A stretch of 64,000 nt of DNA, taken from positions 62,001 to 126,000 of the forward strand of contig NZ_VDMJ01000003.1 of the NCBI RefSeq assembly GCF_006335115.1, written 5' to 3'. The stretch comes from Streptomyces sp. NP160 (lineage in GTDB: Bacteria > Actinomycetota > Actinomycetes > Actinomycetales > Quadrisphaeraceae). Below, piece after piece: positions 49,601-57,423 of this stretch (its first letter is position 1; the number at the start of each line of letters is the position of its first letter). The notes under the pieces were generated by a model. The model was not told the origin of the DNA, did no database searches, and was given only the letters and a program-made list of their open reading frames with translations. The position numbers were made by a program, and so were the translations under genes.

Positions 49601-50366
49601 CGGGGACCTGCTGTGGTGCTCCGCCGGGCACCCCCCTGCCGTCGTCACCGACGGCGCCGACGCGCGCTGGCTCGACGGGCCCGTGCAGCCGCCGCTCGGG
49701 ACGGGCCTGTGGCGGCCCGACGGCGACGCGGCGGCTCGCCTGCCCGTGGGCGGGCACCTGCTGCTCTACACCGACGGCCTGGTGGAGGACCGCGACCACC
49801 AGCTGGACGCCGGGCCGGGGCGGCTGCTGTCCCGGGTGCGCGAGGCGCTGGCCGCGGGCGGTGGACCGGCGACGGCCGAACGGCTCGTGCAGGCCGCGCT
49901 GGACGCTCCCGAGGCCGGCGACCGGCCCGACGACGTCGCCGTCCTGGCGGTGCGCCGGACGGAGGCCGCGCCCTCCGCCGCGGCCCGCACCGACGTCGAC
50001 ACCCGCCTGGTCTACCCGGCCGTCTTCGCGTCCGGCGCCCAGCTGCGCCGCGACCTGCGACGGCTGCTGGGCGGGGCGCGGGTCCCGGAGGACGCCGTGG
50101 CGGACCTGCTGCTGGCGGCTTCGGAGGCGTTCAACAACGCGGTGGAGCACGCCCGGGACCCGAGCCGGCCCGAGGTCGAGGTGTCGGTGCGCTCGAGCGC
50201 GAGCGAGACCGTGCTGGAGGTGCGCGACCACGGCCGGTGGCGACCGCGGCGCTCGAGCATGGACCGCGGCCACGGCTCGGCGCTCATGAGCGCCGCCGGC
50301 GACGTCCACATCGACCCGGGACCGGACGGGACCACGGTCGTGATCCGCCGCTCCCTGGCGCGCTGA
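46608..50366 (+). CDS. Multidomain sensor kinase-receiver-SpoIIE phosphatase-ATPase
   Basis: 1252 residues. Domains in order: PAS-like sensor (about 10-150); GAF-like (150-335); HisKA with phosphoacceptor H358 in NVSHEFRTPLT; HATPase with NLVSNALKF, DTGIGI and GSGIGLAL; receiver with RVLVADDNAD, phosphoacceptor D680 in LLTDVMMPG and the Lys of VTKPF; a second GAF-like domain; PP2C/SpoIIE phosphatase from about 900 with VGGDWYDVV, GDVAGHGLDA, TDGLVED and RPDDVAVL; and an RsbW-like ATPase with EAFNNAVEHA near 1173 and RGHGSALM. This links a two-component input to sigma-factor partner switching in one chain. GTG at 46608; a GTG at 46593 is an alternative. Confidence 0.93.
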   Translation: MPQDRELFADRSEAGRLMAATDWAATPVGPVSSWPQSLRAAVRTVLSSRYPMLLLWGEQYTQLYNDAYSQLIGDGHPAAMGGDVRVTLADGWPVLAPIVDGAMATGVASWVPALQLLLTRSGYREEAYFSVSHAPARDDDGVVRGVLTVCSEVTEQVVGERRLRLLHELAVPTDPTATLERTAGALAEVISRHPLDVPLAALYLADAPATPTADGPGAGVLRRLVPEDGPLPQQVRAGGDDAWQLGRAASGHVGHVHDPAGVRGLGGVRGGPWDDPVTDVLALPLAPDEAGRPLGVALVAASPARALDEGYRSFFDLLAQQVGGSLRTALAYQRERARAEALAELDRVKTRFFTNVSHEFRTPLTLMLGPLGDALADTAAPLDPAQHERVEVARRGAVRLLKLVDDLLTFTELEAGAPRGPAAAVDLSELTADLASAFRSAVERAGLSFTVECAPLPRPVAVDPGDWEKVVTNLVSNALKFTFVGGIRVCLGADAAGARLVVADTGIGIEPADLPRLFERFHRVHGARSRSHEGSGIGLALVRELTRLHGGEVEVSSTPGAGTAFTVTLPWALPGETTASAGPQHAAPPAPGASRALAAAVEEAVGWLPPERAEDGAGAATEAEADPAALRVLVADDNADMRTYLVRLLTARGWRVEAVPDGAAALHAAVRQEHDVLLTDVMMPGLDGFELVRTLRRDPRTAALPIVVLSARAGEEAGVEGLELGADDYVTKPFAAAELVARLRSTVQLARLRSQHTAHLAALADTAGELSSDRAFEDSLRTVTAQARALLGGRAAVLALDAVDGRPPAHVIDPPVPGEAAPPGDLAVVEVRGRGGRLLGTLAVHPAAGRRCTPEDQVLLRPVAQMVAALVEGTLRFGRAHEVAATLQRSLLPDHLPDVADLDLAFRYLPASSEVRVGGDWYDVVELPDGGVALSVGDVAGHGLDAAAVMGQLRVAARAHCLVGLAPSEVAGRLDGLVAALPGDVMATYLLVQVRPSTGDLLWCSAGHPPAVVTDGADARWLDGPVQPPLGTGLWRPDGDAAARLPVGGHLLLYTDGLVEDRDHQLDAGPGRLLSRVREALAAGGGPATAERLVQAALDAPEAGDRPDDVAVLAVRRTEAAPSAAARTDVDTRLVYPAVFASGAQLRRDLRRLLGGARVPEDAVADLLLAASEAFNNAVEHARDPSRPEVEVSVRSSASETVLEVRDHGRWRPRRSSMDRGHGSALMSAAGDVHIDPGPDGTTVVIRRSLAR

Positions 50367-50380
50367 GGCGGCAGCGCCGC

Positions 50381-50767
50381 TCAGACGTCGACGCGGTACG
50401 GCAGCGCCAGCTCGTCGCCCGGGAGGCCGCGGACCGCCCAGTCGTGGCGGGGCGTCTCGACGATGGTGACCTCGAGGTCGGCCGGCTCGACGCCGAGGGC
50501 GGCGACGTCGCGGTAGAGCCGCGCGTAGAAGGCCTTCTTGGTCGCCACGGAGCGCCCCTCGAACATGAGCACCTCCACCACGAGGTAGCGCTCGGTGCGC
50601 CCCTCCGGGGTGGGGAAGTCCTCCGCGGCCATGGGGAAGAACCGGTGGAAGCGCTTGGTCACCGGCAGCTCGAGGACGTCGACGGCGGCGGCGTGCAGGA
50701 CGTCCGACAGCTGCTGGCGCACCTCCCGCAGGAAGGTGTCGCGGCCGTGGACCTTGAACTGGGCCAT
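50381..50767 (-). CDS. Tautomerase-family protein
   Basis: 128 residues. Begins MAQFKVHGRDTFLREVRQQLSDVL and carries the block ERYLVVEVLMFEGRSVATKKAFYARLY and ETPRHDWAVRGLPGDELALPYRVDV, diagnostic of the Tautomerase_2 (4-oxalocrotonate-tautomerase-like) group. The catalytic Pro1 of canonical tautomerases is absent (Ala follows Met), so activity on a keto-enol substrate is uncertain. ATG start; ends 14 bases after the convergent kinase gene. Confidence 0.85.
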   Translation of the reverse strand: MAQFKVHGRDTFLREVRQQLSDVLHAAAVDVLELPVTKRFHRFFPMAAEDFPTPEGRTERYLVVEVLMFEGRSVATKKAFYARLYRDVAALGVEPADLEVTIVETPRHDWAVRGLPGDELALPYRVDV

Positions 50768-50858
50768 GCACCGAACGTCCCACACGGCAGGGTCGGGACG
50801 GGAGCCCTGCGGCGCGGGACCCGGGCGCGGGCCCCTCGGAGCCCTACGCTCGCCCGCC

Positions 50859-51248
50859 ATGACCAGCAGCGCCGCACCGCTGGGAGCGACCGCGCCGGCG
50901 GCGCGCCCGCCCCGCTCGACCGCCGACCTCCTCGTCAGCGCCGCGCTGCTCGTCCTCGCCGTGGCTGGGGCGCTCGTGGCCACGCTCGCGGGGGTCGTCC
51001 TGGTCATGGCCGGCGACGGCTGCGGCATCCAGGGCGAGTGCTCGGAGCTGGGGCTCGCGGCCGGGGTGGGGACCGCCGCTCTCGCGCCGTGGGTCGGGGT
51101 GCTGGGCCTGGGGGCCTGGACGGTGGTGCGGCTGGTGCGCCGCCGCCGCGCGTGGTGGACGGCGCTGGTGTCGCTGCTCGCCGTGCCGGCGCTGTGGTCC
51201 GCGGGCGCGGGGATCGTCTGGCTGTCCGTCGGCGGAGCCGGCCGGTGA
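50859..51248 (+). CDS. Small membrane protein, unknown
   Basis: 129 residues with three or four membrane spans. Basic, Ala/Pro-rich N-terminus, then LLVSAALLVLAVAGALVATLAG, a short extracytoplasmic loop with two cysteines (DGCGIQGECSEL, possibly a disulfide), and a cytoplasmic VRLVRRRRAWW. No family recognised. The ATG at 50859 lies eight bases after TACGCT (50845-50850), a leaderless promoter. 41 bases before menB on the same strand but with menB having its own -10. Confidence 0.7.
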   Translation: MTSSAAPLGATAPAARPPRSTADLLVSAALLVLAVAGALVATLAGVVLVMAGDGCGIQGECSELGLAAGVGTAALAPWVGVLGLGAWTVVRLVRRRRAWWTALVSLLAVPALWSAGAGIVWLSVGGAGR

Positions 51249-51277
51249 CCGACGACCGGCCGCGGACGGCGGCTGCC

Positions 51278-51283
51278 TAGGGT
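51278..51283 (+). promoter_or_regulatory. -10 box of menB
   Basis: TAGGGT ends six bases before the menB GTG; leaderless arrangement. Confidence 0.5.
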
Positions 51284-51289
51284 GACCCG

Positions 51290-52243
51290 GTGAGCGCGCT
51301 GCCCGGGGTCTCGGACACCTTCGACGCCGACGCCTGGGCGGTCGTGCCCGGCTTCGAGGGCCTCACCGACACCACGTACCACCGCTGCGTGCTGCCCGGC
51401 GCGGCCGGCGGCACCGTGCGGATCGCGTTCGACAGGCCGCACGTGCGCAACGCGTTCCGCCCGCACACGGTCGACGAGCTGTTCCGCGCCCTCGACCACG
51501 CCCGCCGCTCCCCCGACGTCGGCTGCGTGCTGCTCACCGGCAACGGCCCGAGCCCCAAGGACGGCGGGCACTCCTTCTGCTCCGGCGGGGACCAGCGCAT
51601 CCGCGGCAGGTCCGGCTACCAGTACGCGACCGGGGACGCGCCCGACGAGACGGCGGCGGGCGTCGATGCCCGGCGCACCGCCGCCGAGGGCGGGCGGCTG
51701 CACGTCCTCGAGGTGCAGCGCCTCATCCGGACCATGCCGAAGGTCGTCGTCGCGGTCGTGCCGGGGTGGGCCGCCGGCGGGGGCCACAGCCTGCACGTGG
51801 TGTGCGACCTCACCGTCGCCAGCCGCGAGCACGCCCGGTTCAAGCAGACCGACGCCGACGTCGGCAGCTTCGACGCCGGGTACGGCTCCGCGTACCTGGC
51901 GCGCATGGTCGGGCAGAAGCGCGCGCGGGAGATCTTCTTCCTGGGCCGGGCGTACTCGGCGCAGGAGATGGCCGACATGGGCGCCGTCAACGTGGTCGCC
52001 GACCACGCCGACCTCGAGCGGGAGGCGCTGCGCGTGGCCGCGGAGGTGTGCGGCAAGAGCCCCACGGCGCAGCGGATGCTGAAGTTCGCCTTCAACCTCG
52101 TGGACGACGGCCTCATGGGGCAGCAGGTGTTCGCCGGCGAGGCGACGCGGCTGGCGTACATGACCGACGAGGCCGTGGAGGGCCGCGACGCGTTCCTGCA
52201 GCGCCGCGACCCCGACTGGTCACCCTTCCCGTACTACTTCTGA
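51290..52243 (+). CDS. menB: 1,4-dihydroxy-2-naphthoyl-CoA synthase
   Basis: 317 residues of the crotonase superfamily. Cyclises o-succinylbenzoyl-CoA in menaquinone synthesis. MenB-specific blocks: FCSGGDQRIRGRSGYQY, PGWAAGGGHSLHVVCDLTVAS, TDADVGSFDAGYGSAYLARMVG and the C-terminal PDWSPFPYYF. The N-terminus is longer than in E. coli, usual in Actinobacteria. GTG start. The acyl-CoA-dehydrogenase-like gene follows after 13 bases with its ribosome site on the menB stop, so they are coupled. No menE next to it. Confidence 0.94.
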   Translation: MSALPGVSDTFDADAWAVVPGFEGLTDTTYHRCVLPGAAGGTVRIAFDRPHVRNAFRPHTVDELFRALDHARRSPDVGCVLLTGNGPSPKDGGHSFCSGGDQRIRGRSGYQYATGDAPDETAAGVDARRTAAEGGRLHVLEVQRLIRTMPKVVVAVVPGWAAGGGHSLHVVCDLTVASREHARFKQTDADVGSFDAGYGSAYLARMVGQKRAREIFFLGRAYSAQEMADMGAVNVVADHADLEREALRVAAEVCGKSPTAQRMLKFAFNLVDDGLMGQQVFAGEATRLAYMTDEAVEGRDAFLQRRDPDWSPFPYYF

Positions 52244-52256
52244 GGAGGGCACCGCC

Positions 52257-53279
52257 GTGCCTGACCTGACAGCCCGGGAGCGGGCGCGCGCCCTGGCCGA
52301 GGAGCTGCTCGCGCCGCAGGTGGCAGCCGTCGAGGCCGCCGGGGCGGTGCCCCGCTCCCACCTCGACGCGCTCGCGGCGGCGGGACTGAGGGCCGCGGAG
52401 GGCGACGACGCGCTCGCCGTCGTCGAGGAGCTGGCCGCCGGTGACCTCGCCACCGCCTTCGTGTGGATCCAGCAGGTCGGCGTGGCGCGCTGGCTGGGGG
52501 CCGGCGGCGCCCAGGACCGCCGGTGGGCCGCGCAGCTCGACGACCTGCGCGCCGGGCGCGCGCACGCGGGCATCGCCCTGCAGGCCGCGCTGCGGCCGGG
52601 CCCGGCCGCCGTCGTGGCGCGCCCGCGGGACGACGGCGACGGGTGGGTGCTCGACGGCGCGGTGCCGTGGGTGACGGGCTGGGGCCTGCTCGACGCGGTG
52701 CTGCTGACCGCCCGCGACGGCGAGGAGGTGCTCTTCCTCCTCCTGGACCTGGCGGTGGTGCGCGCGGGCGGCGAGGTGCCCGGGCTCCGCGGCGAGCTGC
52801 TCCCCCTGGCGGCCGTGCGCGCCAGCCGCACCGTGGAGCTCCACCTGGACGGCTTCCGGGTGGGCGCCGACCGGCTCGTGGCCCGCGGACAGCACGCCAC
52901 CCTGCTGGCCGGGGACGCCGCCGGCCTGCGCCCCAACGGGTCCCTCGCCCTCGGGCTCGTGCAGCGCTGCGTGCGGGCGCTGCACGCCGACCCGCGCCAC
53001 GCGGACCGTGCGGCGGCGCTGGCCGCCGAGCTGGGCTCCGTCCGCGCCCGCCTCGACGCCGCCGGTCCCGAGGACCTGCCGGCGGCGCGGGCAGCGGCCG
53101 TCGACCTCGCGTGGCGGGCCGCCGCGGCCCTGGCGCTCGCGACCGGCAGCAGCGCCGTCATCGCCCCCTCGCTGGCCGAGCGCACCGTCAGGGAGGCGCT
53201 CTTCCTGCTCGTCTTCGGCTCCCGCCCCGCGATCCGCGAGGCCCTGCTCGGCGGCCTGCTCCCCGGCCAGCCGGCCTGA
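52257..53279 (+). CDS. Acyl-CoA dehydrogenase-like protein, divergent
   Basis: 340 residues. Reads like the first two domains of an acyl-CoA dehydrogenase: an N-terminal helical part (RERARALAEELLAPQVAAVEAAGAVP), a beta domain with WVLDGAVPWVTGWGLLDAVLLTA, then an Ala/Leu-rich helical end shorter than normal. I see no clear catalytic Glu and no C-terminal FAD/tetramer signature, so it may be a non-catalytic or specialised member. GTG start with GAGGAGGG, which overlaps the menB stop; no further partner for it downstream. Confidence 0.72.
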   Translation: MPDLTARERARALAEELLAPQVAAVEAAGAVPRSHLDALAAAGLRAAEGDDALAVVEELAAGDLATAFVWIQQVGVARWLGAGGAQDRRWAAQLDDLRAGRAHAGIALQAALRPGPAAVVARPRDDGDGWVLDGAVPWVTGWGLLDAVLLTARDGEEVLFLLLDLAVVRAGGEVPGLRGELLPLAAVRASRTVELHLDGFRVGADRLVARGQHATLLAGDAAGLRPNGSLALGLVQRCVRALHADPRHADRAAALAAELGSVRARLDAAGPEDLPAARAAAVDLAWRAAAALALATGSSAVIAPSLAERTVREALFLLVFGSRPAIREALLGGLLPGQPA

Positions 53280-53382
53280 GGCCGGGCCTGGACGGCGGCG
53301 CACCGAGCTCTCGCGCGCGCGTCACCCGCCGTCCACCCGACCGTCGCCGCGCGGGGTGGCGCGACCGCTACACAGGCGGTCT

Positions 53383-54138
53383 GTGAGCGCACCCGCACTC
53401 CCCACCCGCGACAGCGGGCAGAGCTCGTCCTCCGCGGAGCGGCTCCGCCCGGCGGTGCCGCGCCAGCGCCTGCGCCGGGCCGGAGCGAGGACGCCGGACC
53501 CCGCCGTCGTCCCGGCGCGGCCCCTCCTGCGCGGGTGGCTGCACGCGGCCTTCGTGCCGGCGGTGGTTCTGAGCGCGGCGCTGCTCCTGCCCCGCACCGG
53601 CACCGCCGCACAGGCCTGGGCGGTGGCGGTCTTCCTGGTGCTCAGCGCGGCGCTGTTCACCACCAGCGCCGCGTACCACCTGCTGCGCTGGTCACCGGCG
53701 GCGCTGCTGCGCATGAAGCGGCTCGACCACGGCAACATCCCGCTGGCGGTGGCCGCCGGCGCCACGCCGCTGCTGGTGCTGGGCGTGCCCGGCCCGGACG
53801 GCGCGCTGCTGCTGGCCGTGGTGTGGGTGGCGGCCGGGCTCGTCGCGGCCTCGCGGTGGCTCTGGCCGGGCTGCCCGCGGGCCCTGCACACGGCGGGGAC
53901 CGCGGCCCTCGGGTGGGCCGTCCTGCCCGCGCTGCCCGCCGTGGCGGCCCACGGCCAGCTGGCCGCCGCCGCGCTCGTCGTCGTCAGCGGGCTCCTGCTC
54001 ACGGCGGGGGGCGCGGTCTACGCGGCGCGGTGGCCGGAGCCGTCGCCGCGCTGGTTCGGCCACCACGAGGTCTTCCACGCCCTCACCGTGGTCGCGTGGC
54101 CGGTGCACGCGGGCGCCGTCTGGCTGCTGTGCGCGTGA
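53383..54138 (+). CDS. Hemolysin III / PAQR-family membrane protein, copy 1
   Basis: 251 residues; about 50 residues of basic N-terminus then seven membrane helices. HlyIII family residues are visible: TTSAAYHLLRWSP (Ser and Tyr-His of helix 2), RLDHGNIPLAVAAG (Asp) and the zinc-site-like HHEVFHALTVVAWPVHAG near the C-terminus. Related to adiponectin receptors, presumed zinc-dependent hydrolases. GTG start; TACACA eight bases before it is a poor -10. Next gene is a paralogue. Confidence 0.88.
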   Translation: MSAPALPTRDSGQSSSSAERLRPAVPRQRLRRAGARTPDPAVVPARPLLRGWLHAAFVPAVVLSAALLLPRTGTAAQAWAVAVFLVLSAALFTTSAAYHLLRWSPAALLRMKRLDHGNIPLAVAAGATPLLVLGVPGPDGALLLAVVWVAAGLVAASRWLWPGCPRALHTAGTAALGWAVLPALPAVAAHGQLAAAALVVVSGLLLTAGGAVYAARWPEPSPRWFGHHEVFHALTVVAWPVHAGAVWLLCA

Positions 54139-54234
54139 TCACCGGGCCGGTCACCCCTGTCGGCTGCCAGGTGGACGTGGTAGACCGGACTGAGACGACG
54201 GCGTCCTGACCCTCGACACCCGGAGGTGCCTCGC

Positions 54235-54927
54235 ATGAGCGCGTCCCAGCCGGTGCCCTCGCGGGTCCCCGTGCCCTCACCGTCCTCGCTCGCCCCGGTG
54301 CTCAAGCCCCTGATGCGCGGGTGGCTGCACGCCGGTGCCGTGCCCCTGGTGCTGGCCGCCGGGATCGTGCTCGTGTGCCTGGCGAGCGGCGCCGCCGCCA
54401 CCACGGCCGTGGCCATCTTCGCCGGCACGAGCACGGTGCTCTTCGCCACCAGCGCCGTCTACCACCGGTTCCGGTGGTCCGACCGCGCGCGGCTGTGGCT
54501 GATGCGCGCCGACCACGGCAACATCCCGCTGGTCATCGCCGGGTCGATGACGCCGGTGGCGCTGCTCGGGCTCACGGGCGGCTGGCGGGTCGGGGTGCTC
54601 GCCACGGTGTGGACGGCGGCGCTGCTCGCGGTGGCCTTCCGCTGGCTGTGGCCGCGCTGCCCCCGCGCGCTGCACACGAGCATCTCGCTGGTCCTCGGGT
54701 GGGCGCTGCTGCCCGCGCTGCCGGTGCTGCTCTCGCACGGCGGCGTGGCCGTCTTCACGCTGGTCCTCGTGGGCGGCGCGCTCTACACGGTGGGCGGGGT
54801 GGTCTACGGCCTCAAGCGCCCGAACCCGTGGCCGCGCACCTTCGGCTTCCACGAGATCTTCCACGCGCTGACGCTGCTGGCCTGGCCGGCGCACTACGTG
54901 GCGATCAGCCTGCTGGCCTACCGCTGA
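54235..54927 (+). CDS. Hemolysin III / PAQR-family membrane protein, copy 2
   Basis: 230 residues. Same seven-helix plan and landmarks as copy 1: RGWLHAGAVPLVLAAG, TSAVYHRFRWSDRARLW, RADHGNIPLVIAGSMTPVALLG, RWLWPRCPRALHT and FGFHEIFHALTLLAWPAHYVAI. ATG start with GGAGGTG upstream, 96 bases after copy 1. The two are similar over their whole membrane region and probably arose by tandem duplication; the N-termini differ. Confidence 0.9.
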   Translation: MSASQPVPSRVPVPSPSSLAPVLKPLMRGWLHAGAVPLVLAAGIVLVCLASGAAATTAVAIFAGTSTVLFATSAVYHRFRWSDRARLWLMRADHGNIPLVIAGSMTPVALLGLTGGWRVGVLATVWTAALLAVAFRWLWPRCPRALHTSISLVLGWALLPALPVLLSHGGVAVFTLVLVGGALYTVGGVVYGLKRPNPWPRTFGFHEIFHALTLLAWPAHYVAISLLAYR

Positions 54928-54962
54928 CCGACCCCCGGAAGGCGTCCCCCGCGAGACCGACG

Positions 54963-54968
54963 TAGCCT
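54963..54968 (+). promoter_or_regulatory. -10 box of cstA
   Basis: TAGCCT, 37 bases before the cstA ATG; leader with GAGGAG ribosome site. Confidence 0.45.
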
Positions 54969-55005
54969 CCTCAGCGATCTCACAGACGAGACCGAGGAGT
55001 CGACC

Positions 55006-57234
55006 ATGGCCACCGCGACCACGACGTCCGACCCGGGCGAGGTCGAGCAGCCCCAGACCGCGCCACCCCGCTCGAAGGCGGGACAGGTGGCGCTGTGGAC
55101 CGGGGTGTCCCTGGTCGGCGCCGCCTGCTGGACGGTGCTCGCGGTCTCGCGCGGGGAGTCGGTGAGCGCGCTGTGGATCCTCTTCGCGGCGCTGTGCTCC
55201 TACGCCATCGCCTACCGCTTCTACGCCCGGTTCATCACCTACCGGGTGCTGCGCGCCGACGACCGCCGGGCCACCCCCGCGGAGCGGCTCGAGAACGGCA
55301 CCGACTACGAGGTGACCGACCGGCGGGTGCTCTTCGGGCACCACTTCGCGGCCATCGCCGGCGCCGGTCCTCTGGTCGGGCCGGTTCTCGCGGCGCAGAT
55401 GGGGTACCTGCCGGGGACCATCTGGATCGTCGTCGGCGTGATCTTCGCGGGGGCGGTGCAGGACCTCGTCGTCCTGTTCTTCTCGATGCGCCGCAACGGC
55501 AAGAGCCTCGGGCAGATGGTGCGCGAGGAGATCGGCGTGGTCGGCGGGGCCGCGGCGCTCATCGCCGTCTTCGCCATCATGATCATCATCCTGGCGGTGC
55601 TGGCGCTCATCGTGGTCAACGCGCTGGCCGAGTCTCCGTGGGGCGTCTTCTCCATCGCGCTGACCGTGCCGATCGCCCTCTTCATGGGCGTGTACCTGCG
55701 CTACCTGCGGCCCGGGCGGGTGCTGGAGACCACCGCGATCGGCGTCGTCCTGCTGCTCGTGGCCATCATCGGCGGCGGCTACGTGGAGCAGCTCGGCCTG
55801 GCGGAGTCGCTGACGCTGAGCAAGGAGACGCTCGTCGTCGCGCTGGTGGTCTACGGCTTCGTGGCCTCGGTGCTGCCGGTGTGGCTGCTGCTGACCCCCC
55901 GCGACTACCTGTCGACGTTCATGAAGGTCGGCGTCATCGTGCTGCTGGCCGCGGCGCTGCTGCTGGCGCGCCCGGTGCTCGAGAACGACGCGGTCACGAG
56001 CTTCGCCCGCGAGGGGAACGGGCCGGTCTTCGCGGGATCGCTGTTCCCCTTCGTGTTCATCACCATCGCCTGCGGCGCGCTGTCGGGCTTCCACGCGCTC
56101 ATCAGCTCGGGCACCACGCCCAAGATGGTGGCCAAGGAGCGGCAGGTCCGGTTCATCGGCTACGGCGGCATGCTCATGGAGAGCTTCGTGGCCATCAGCG
56201 CGCTCATCGCCGCCTCCGTCATCGACCAGGGCCTCTACTACGCGATGAACGCACCGGCCGGCGCCACCGGCGGCGAGCCGGGGGCCGCGGCGCAGTACGT
56301 GACGGGGCTCGGCTTCCCCACGTCGCCCGACGCGCTGGCCGCGGCGGCCGCAGCCATCCAGGAGCCCAGCATCATCAGCCGCACCGGCGGCGCGCCGACG
56401 CTGGCGATGGGCATCTCGCAGATCTTCCACGAGGCGTTCGGCGGGAACCTGCAGGCGTTCTGGTACCACTTCGCGATCATGTTCGAGGCGCTGTTCATCC
56501 TCACCGCCGTCGACGCCGGCACCCGCGTGGGCCGCTTCATGCTGCAGGACACCATCGGCAACGTCTGGCCGAGGTTCGGCGACCTCACGTGGCGCACCGG
56601 CACCTACGCCGCCAGCGCCGTCGTCGTGGGGGCGTGGGGGTACTTCCTCTACACCGGCGTCACCGACCCGCTCGGCGGCATCAACCAGCTGTTCCCGCTG
56701 TTCGGCATCGCCAACCAGCTGCTGGCGGCCATCGCGCTGACGCTGTGCACCACGCTGCTCATCAAGCACGGCAAGGCCAAGTGCGCGTGGGTGACGGGTG
56801 TGCCGCTGGCCTGGGACCTCGTCGTCACGATGACGGCCAGCTGGCAGAAGGTCTTCTCCTCCAACCCGGCCATCGGGTACTTCGCGCAGGCCTCCCGCTA
56901 CCGCGACGCGCTGGCCTCCGGTGAGGTGCTGGCCCCCGCGAAGGACGCCGCGCAGATGCAGCAGGTGGTCACCAACTCCACCACCAACGGCGTGCTGCAG
57001 TCGCTGTTCGCGCTGCTCGTGCTGGTGGTGGCGGCCAACGCGGCGGTGGTGGTGGCCCGCGCGCTGCGGGCCGGTGGTCTGCCCACCACCGAGGTGCCCT
57101 TCGAGGAGTCCCGCCTGGTGGAGCCCGCCGGGCTGCTCACCACCCCGGCCGAGAAGGAGGCGGTGCGCCAGCACGCCGCCGCCGGCGGCGGGATGGCGCG
57201 TCCGGGCCACGGCGGTCACGGGAGCCACCGGTGA
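55006..57234 (+). CDS. cstA: Carbon-starvation protein CstA (pyruvate/peptide transporter)
   Basis: 742 residues, about 16-18 membrane helices. CstA signatures: LFGHHFAAIAGAGPLVGPVLAAQMGYLPG, FPFVFITIACGALSGFHALISSGTTPK, FEALFILTAVDAGTRVGRFMLQD, and GGINQLFPLFGIANQLLAAIAL. E. coli CstA/BtsT proteins import pyruvate or peptides under starvation. The C-terminal tail is His/Gly-rich (GHGGHGSHR). ATG start with GAGGAG. Stop overlaps ybdD (GTGA), the usual partner. Confidence 0.95.
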   Translation: MATATTTSDPGEVEQPQTAPPRSKAGQVALWTGVSLVGAACWTVLAVSRGESVSALWILFAALCSYAIAYRFYARFITYRVLRADDRRATPAERLENGTDYEVTDRRVLFGHHFAAIAGAGPLVGPVLAAQMGYLPGTIWIVVGVIFAGAVQDLVVLFFSMRRNGKSLGQMVREEIGVVGGAAALIAVFAIMIIILAVLALIVVNALAESPWGVFSIALTVPIALFMGVYLRYLRPGRVLETTAIGVVLLLVAIIGGGYVEQLGLAESLTLSKETLVVALVVYGFVASVLPVWLLLTPRDYLSTFMKVGVIVLLAAALLLARPVLENDAVTSFAREGNGPVFAGSLFPFVFITIACGALSGFHALISSGTTPKMVAKERQVRFIGYGGMLMESFVAISALIAASVIDQGLYYAMNAPAGATGGEPGAAAQYVTGLGFPTSPDALAAAAAAIQEPSIISRTGGAPTLAMGISQIFHEAFGGNLQAFWYHFAIMFEALFILTAVDAGTRVGRFMLQDTIGNVWPRFGDLTWRTGTYAASAVVVGAWGYFLYTGVTDPLGGINQLFPLFGIANQLLAAIALTLCTTLLIKHGKAKCAWVTGVPLAWDLVVTMTASWQKVFSSNPAIGYFAQASRYRDALASGEVLAPAKDAAQMQQVVTNSTTNGVLQSLFALLVLVVAANAAVVVARALRAGGLPTTEVPFEESRLVEPAGLLTTPAEKEAVRQHAAAGGGMARPGHGGHGSHR

Positions 57235-57419
57235 GGTCCCGCGCGCGCCAGGCCGTCGCCGGGGTGCGCTGGTACCTGCGCGAGATCGGCGGCACCGCGC
57301 GCTGGGAGGCGTACCTGGAGCGCTGCCGGGAGCACGGGCACGAGCCGGTGAGCCGGCGCGAGTTCGAGCGGGCGCGCACCGACGCGAAGGCCGCCAGCCC
57401 CGGCGCCCGCTGCTGCTGA
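57231..57419 (+). CDS. ybdD: YbdD/YjiX-family small protein
   Basis: 62 residues. GVRWYLREIGGTARWEAYLERCREHGHEPVSRREFERAR matches the family found next to cstA in most genomes, where it is thought to support transport. GTG start overlaps the cstA stop by four bases. C-terminal CC dipeptide. Confidence 0.9.
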   Translation: MRSRARQAVAGVRWYLREIGGTARWEAYLERCREHGHEPVSRREFERARTDAKAASPGARCC

Positions 57420-57423
57420 GCCA

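Noticed and set aside
44334-50783. 2149-codon open frame on the minus strand opposite the multidomain kinase
   Set aside because: Antisense shadow of a recognisable gene; no recognisable domains and no start signals.
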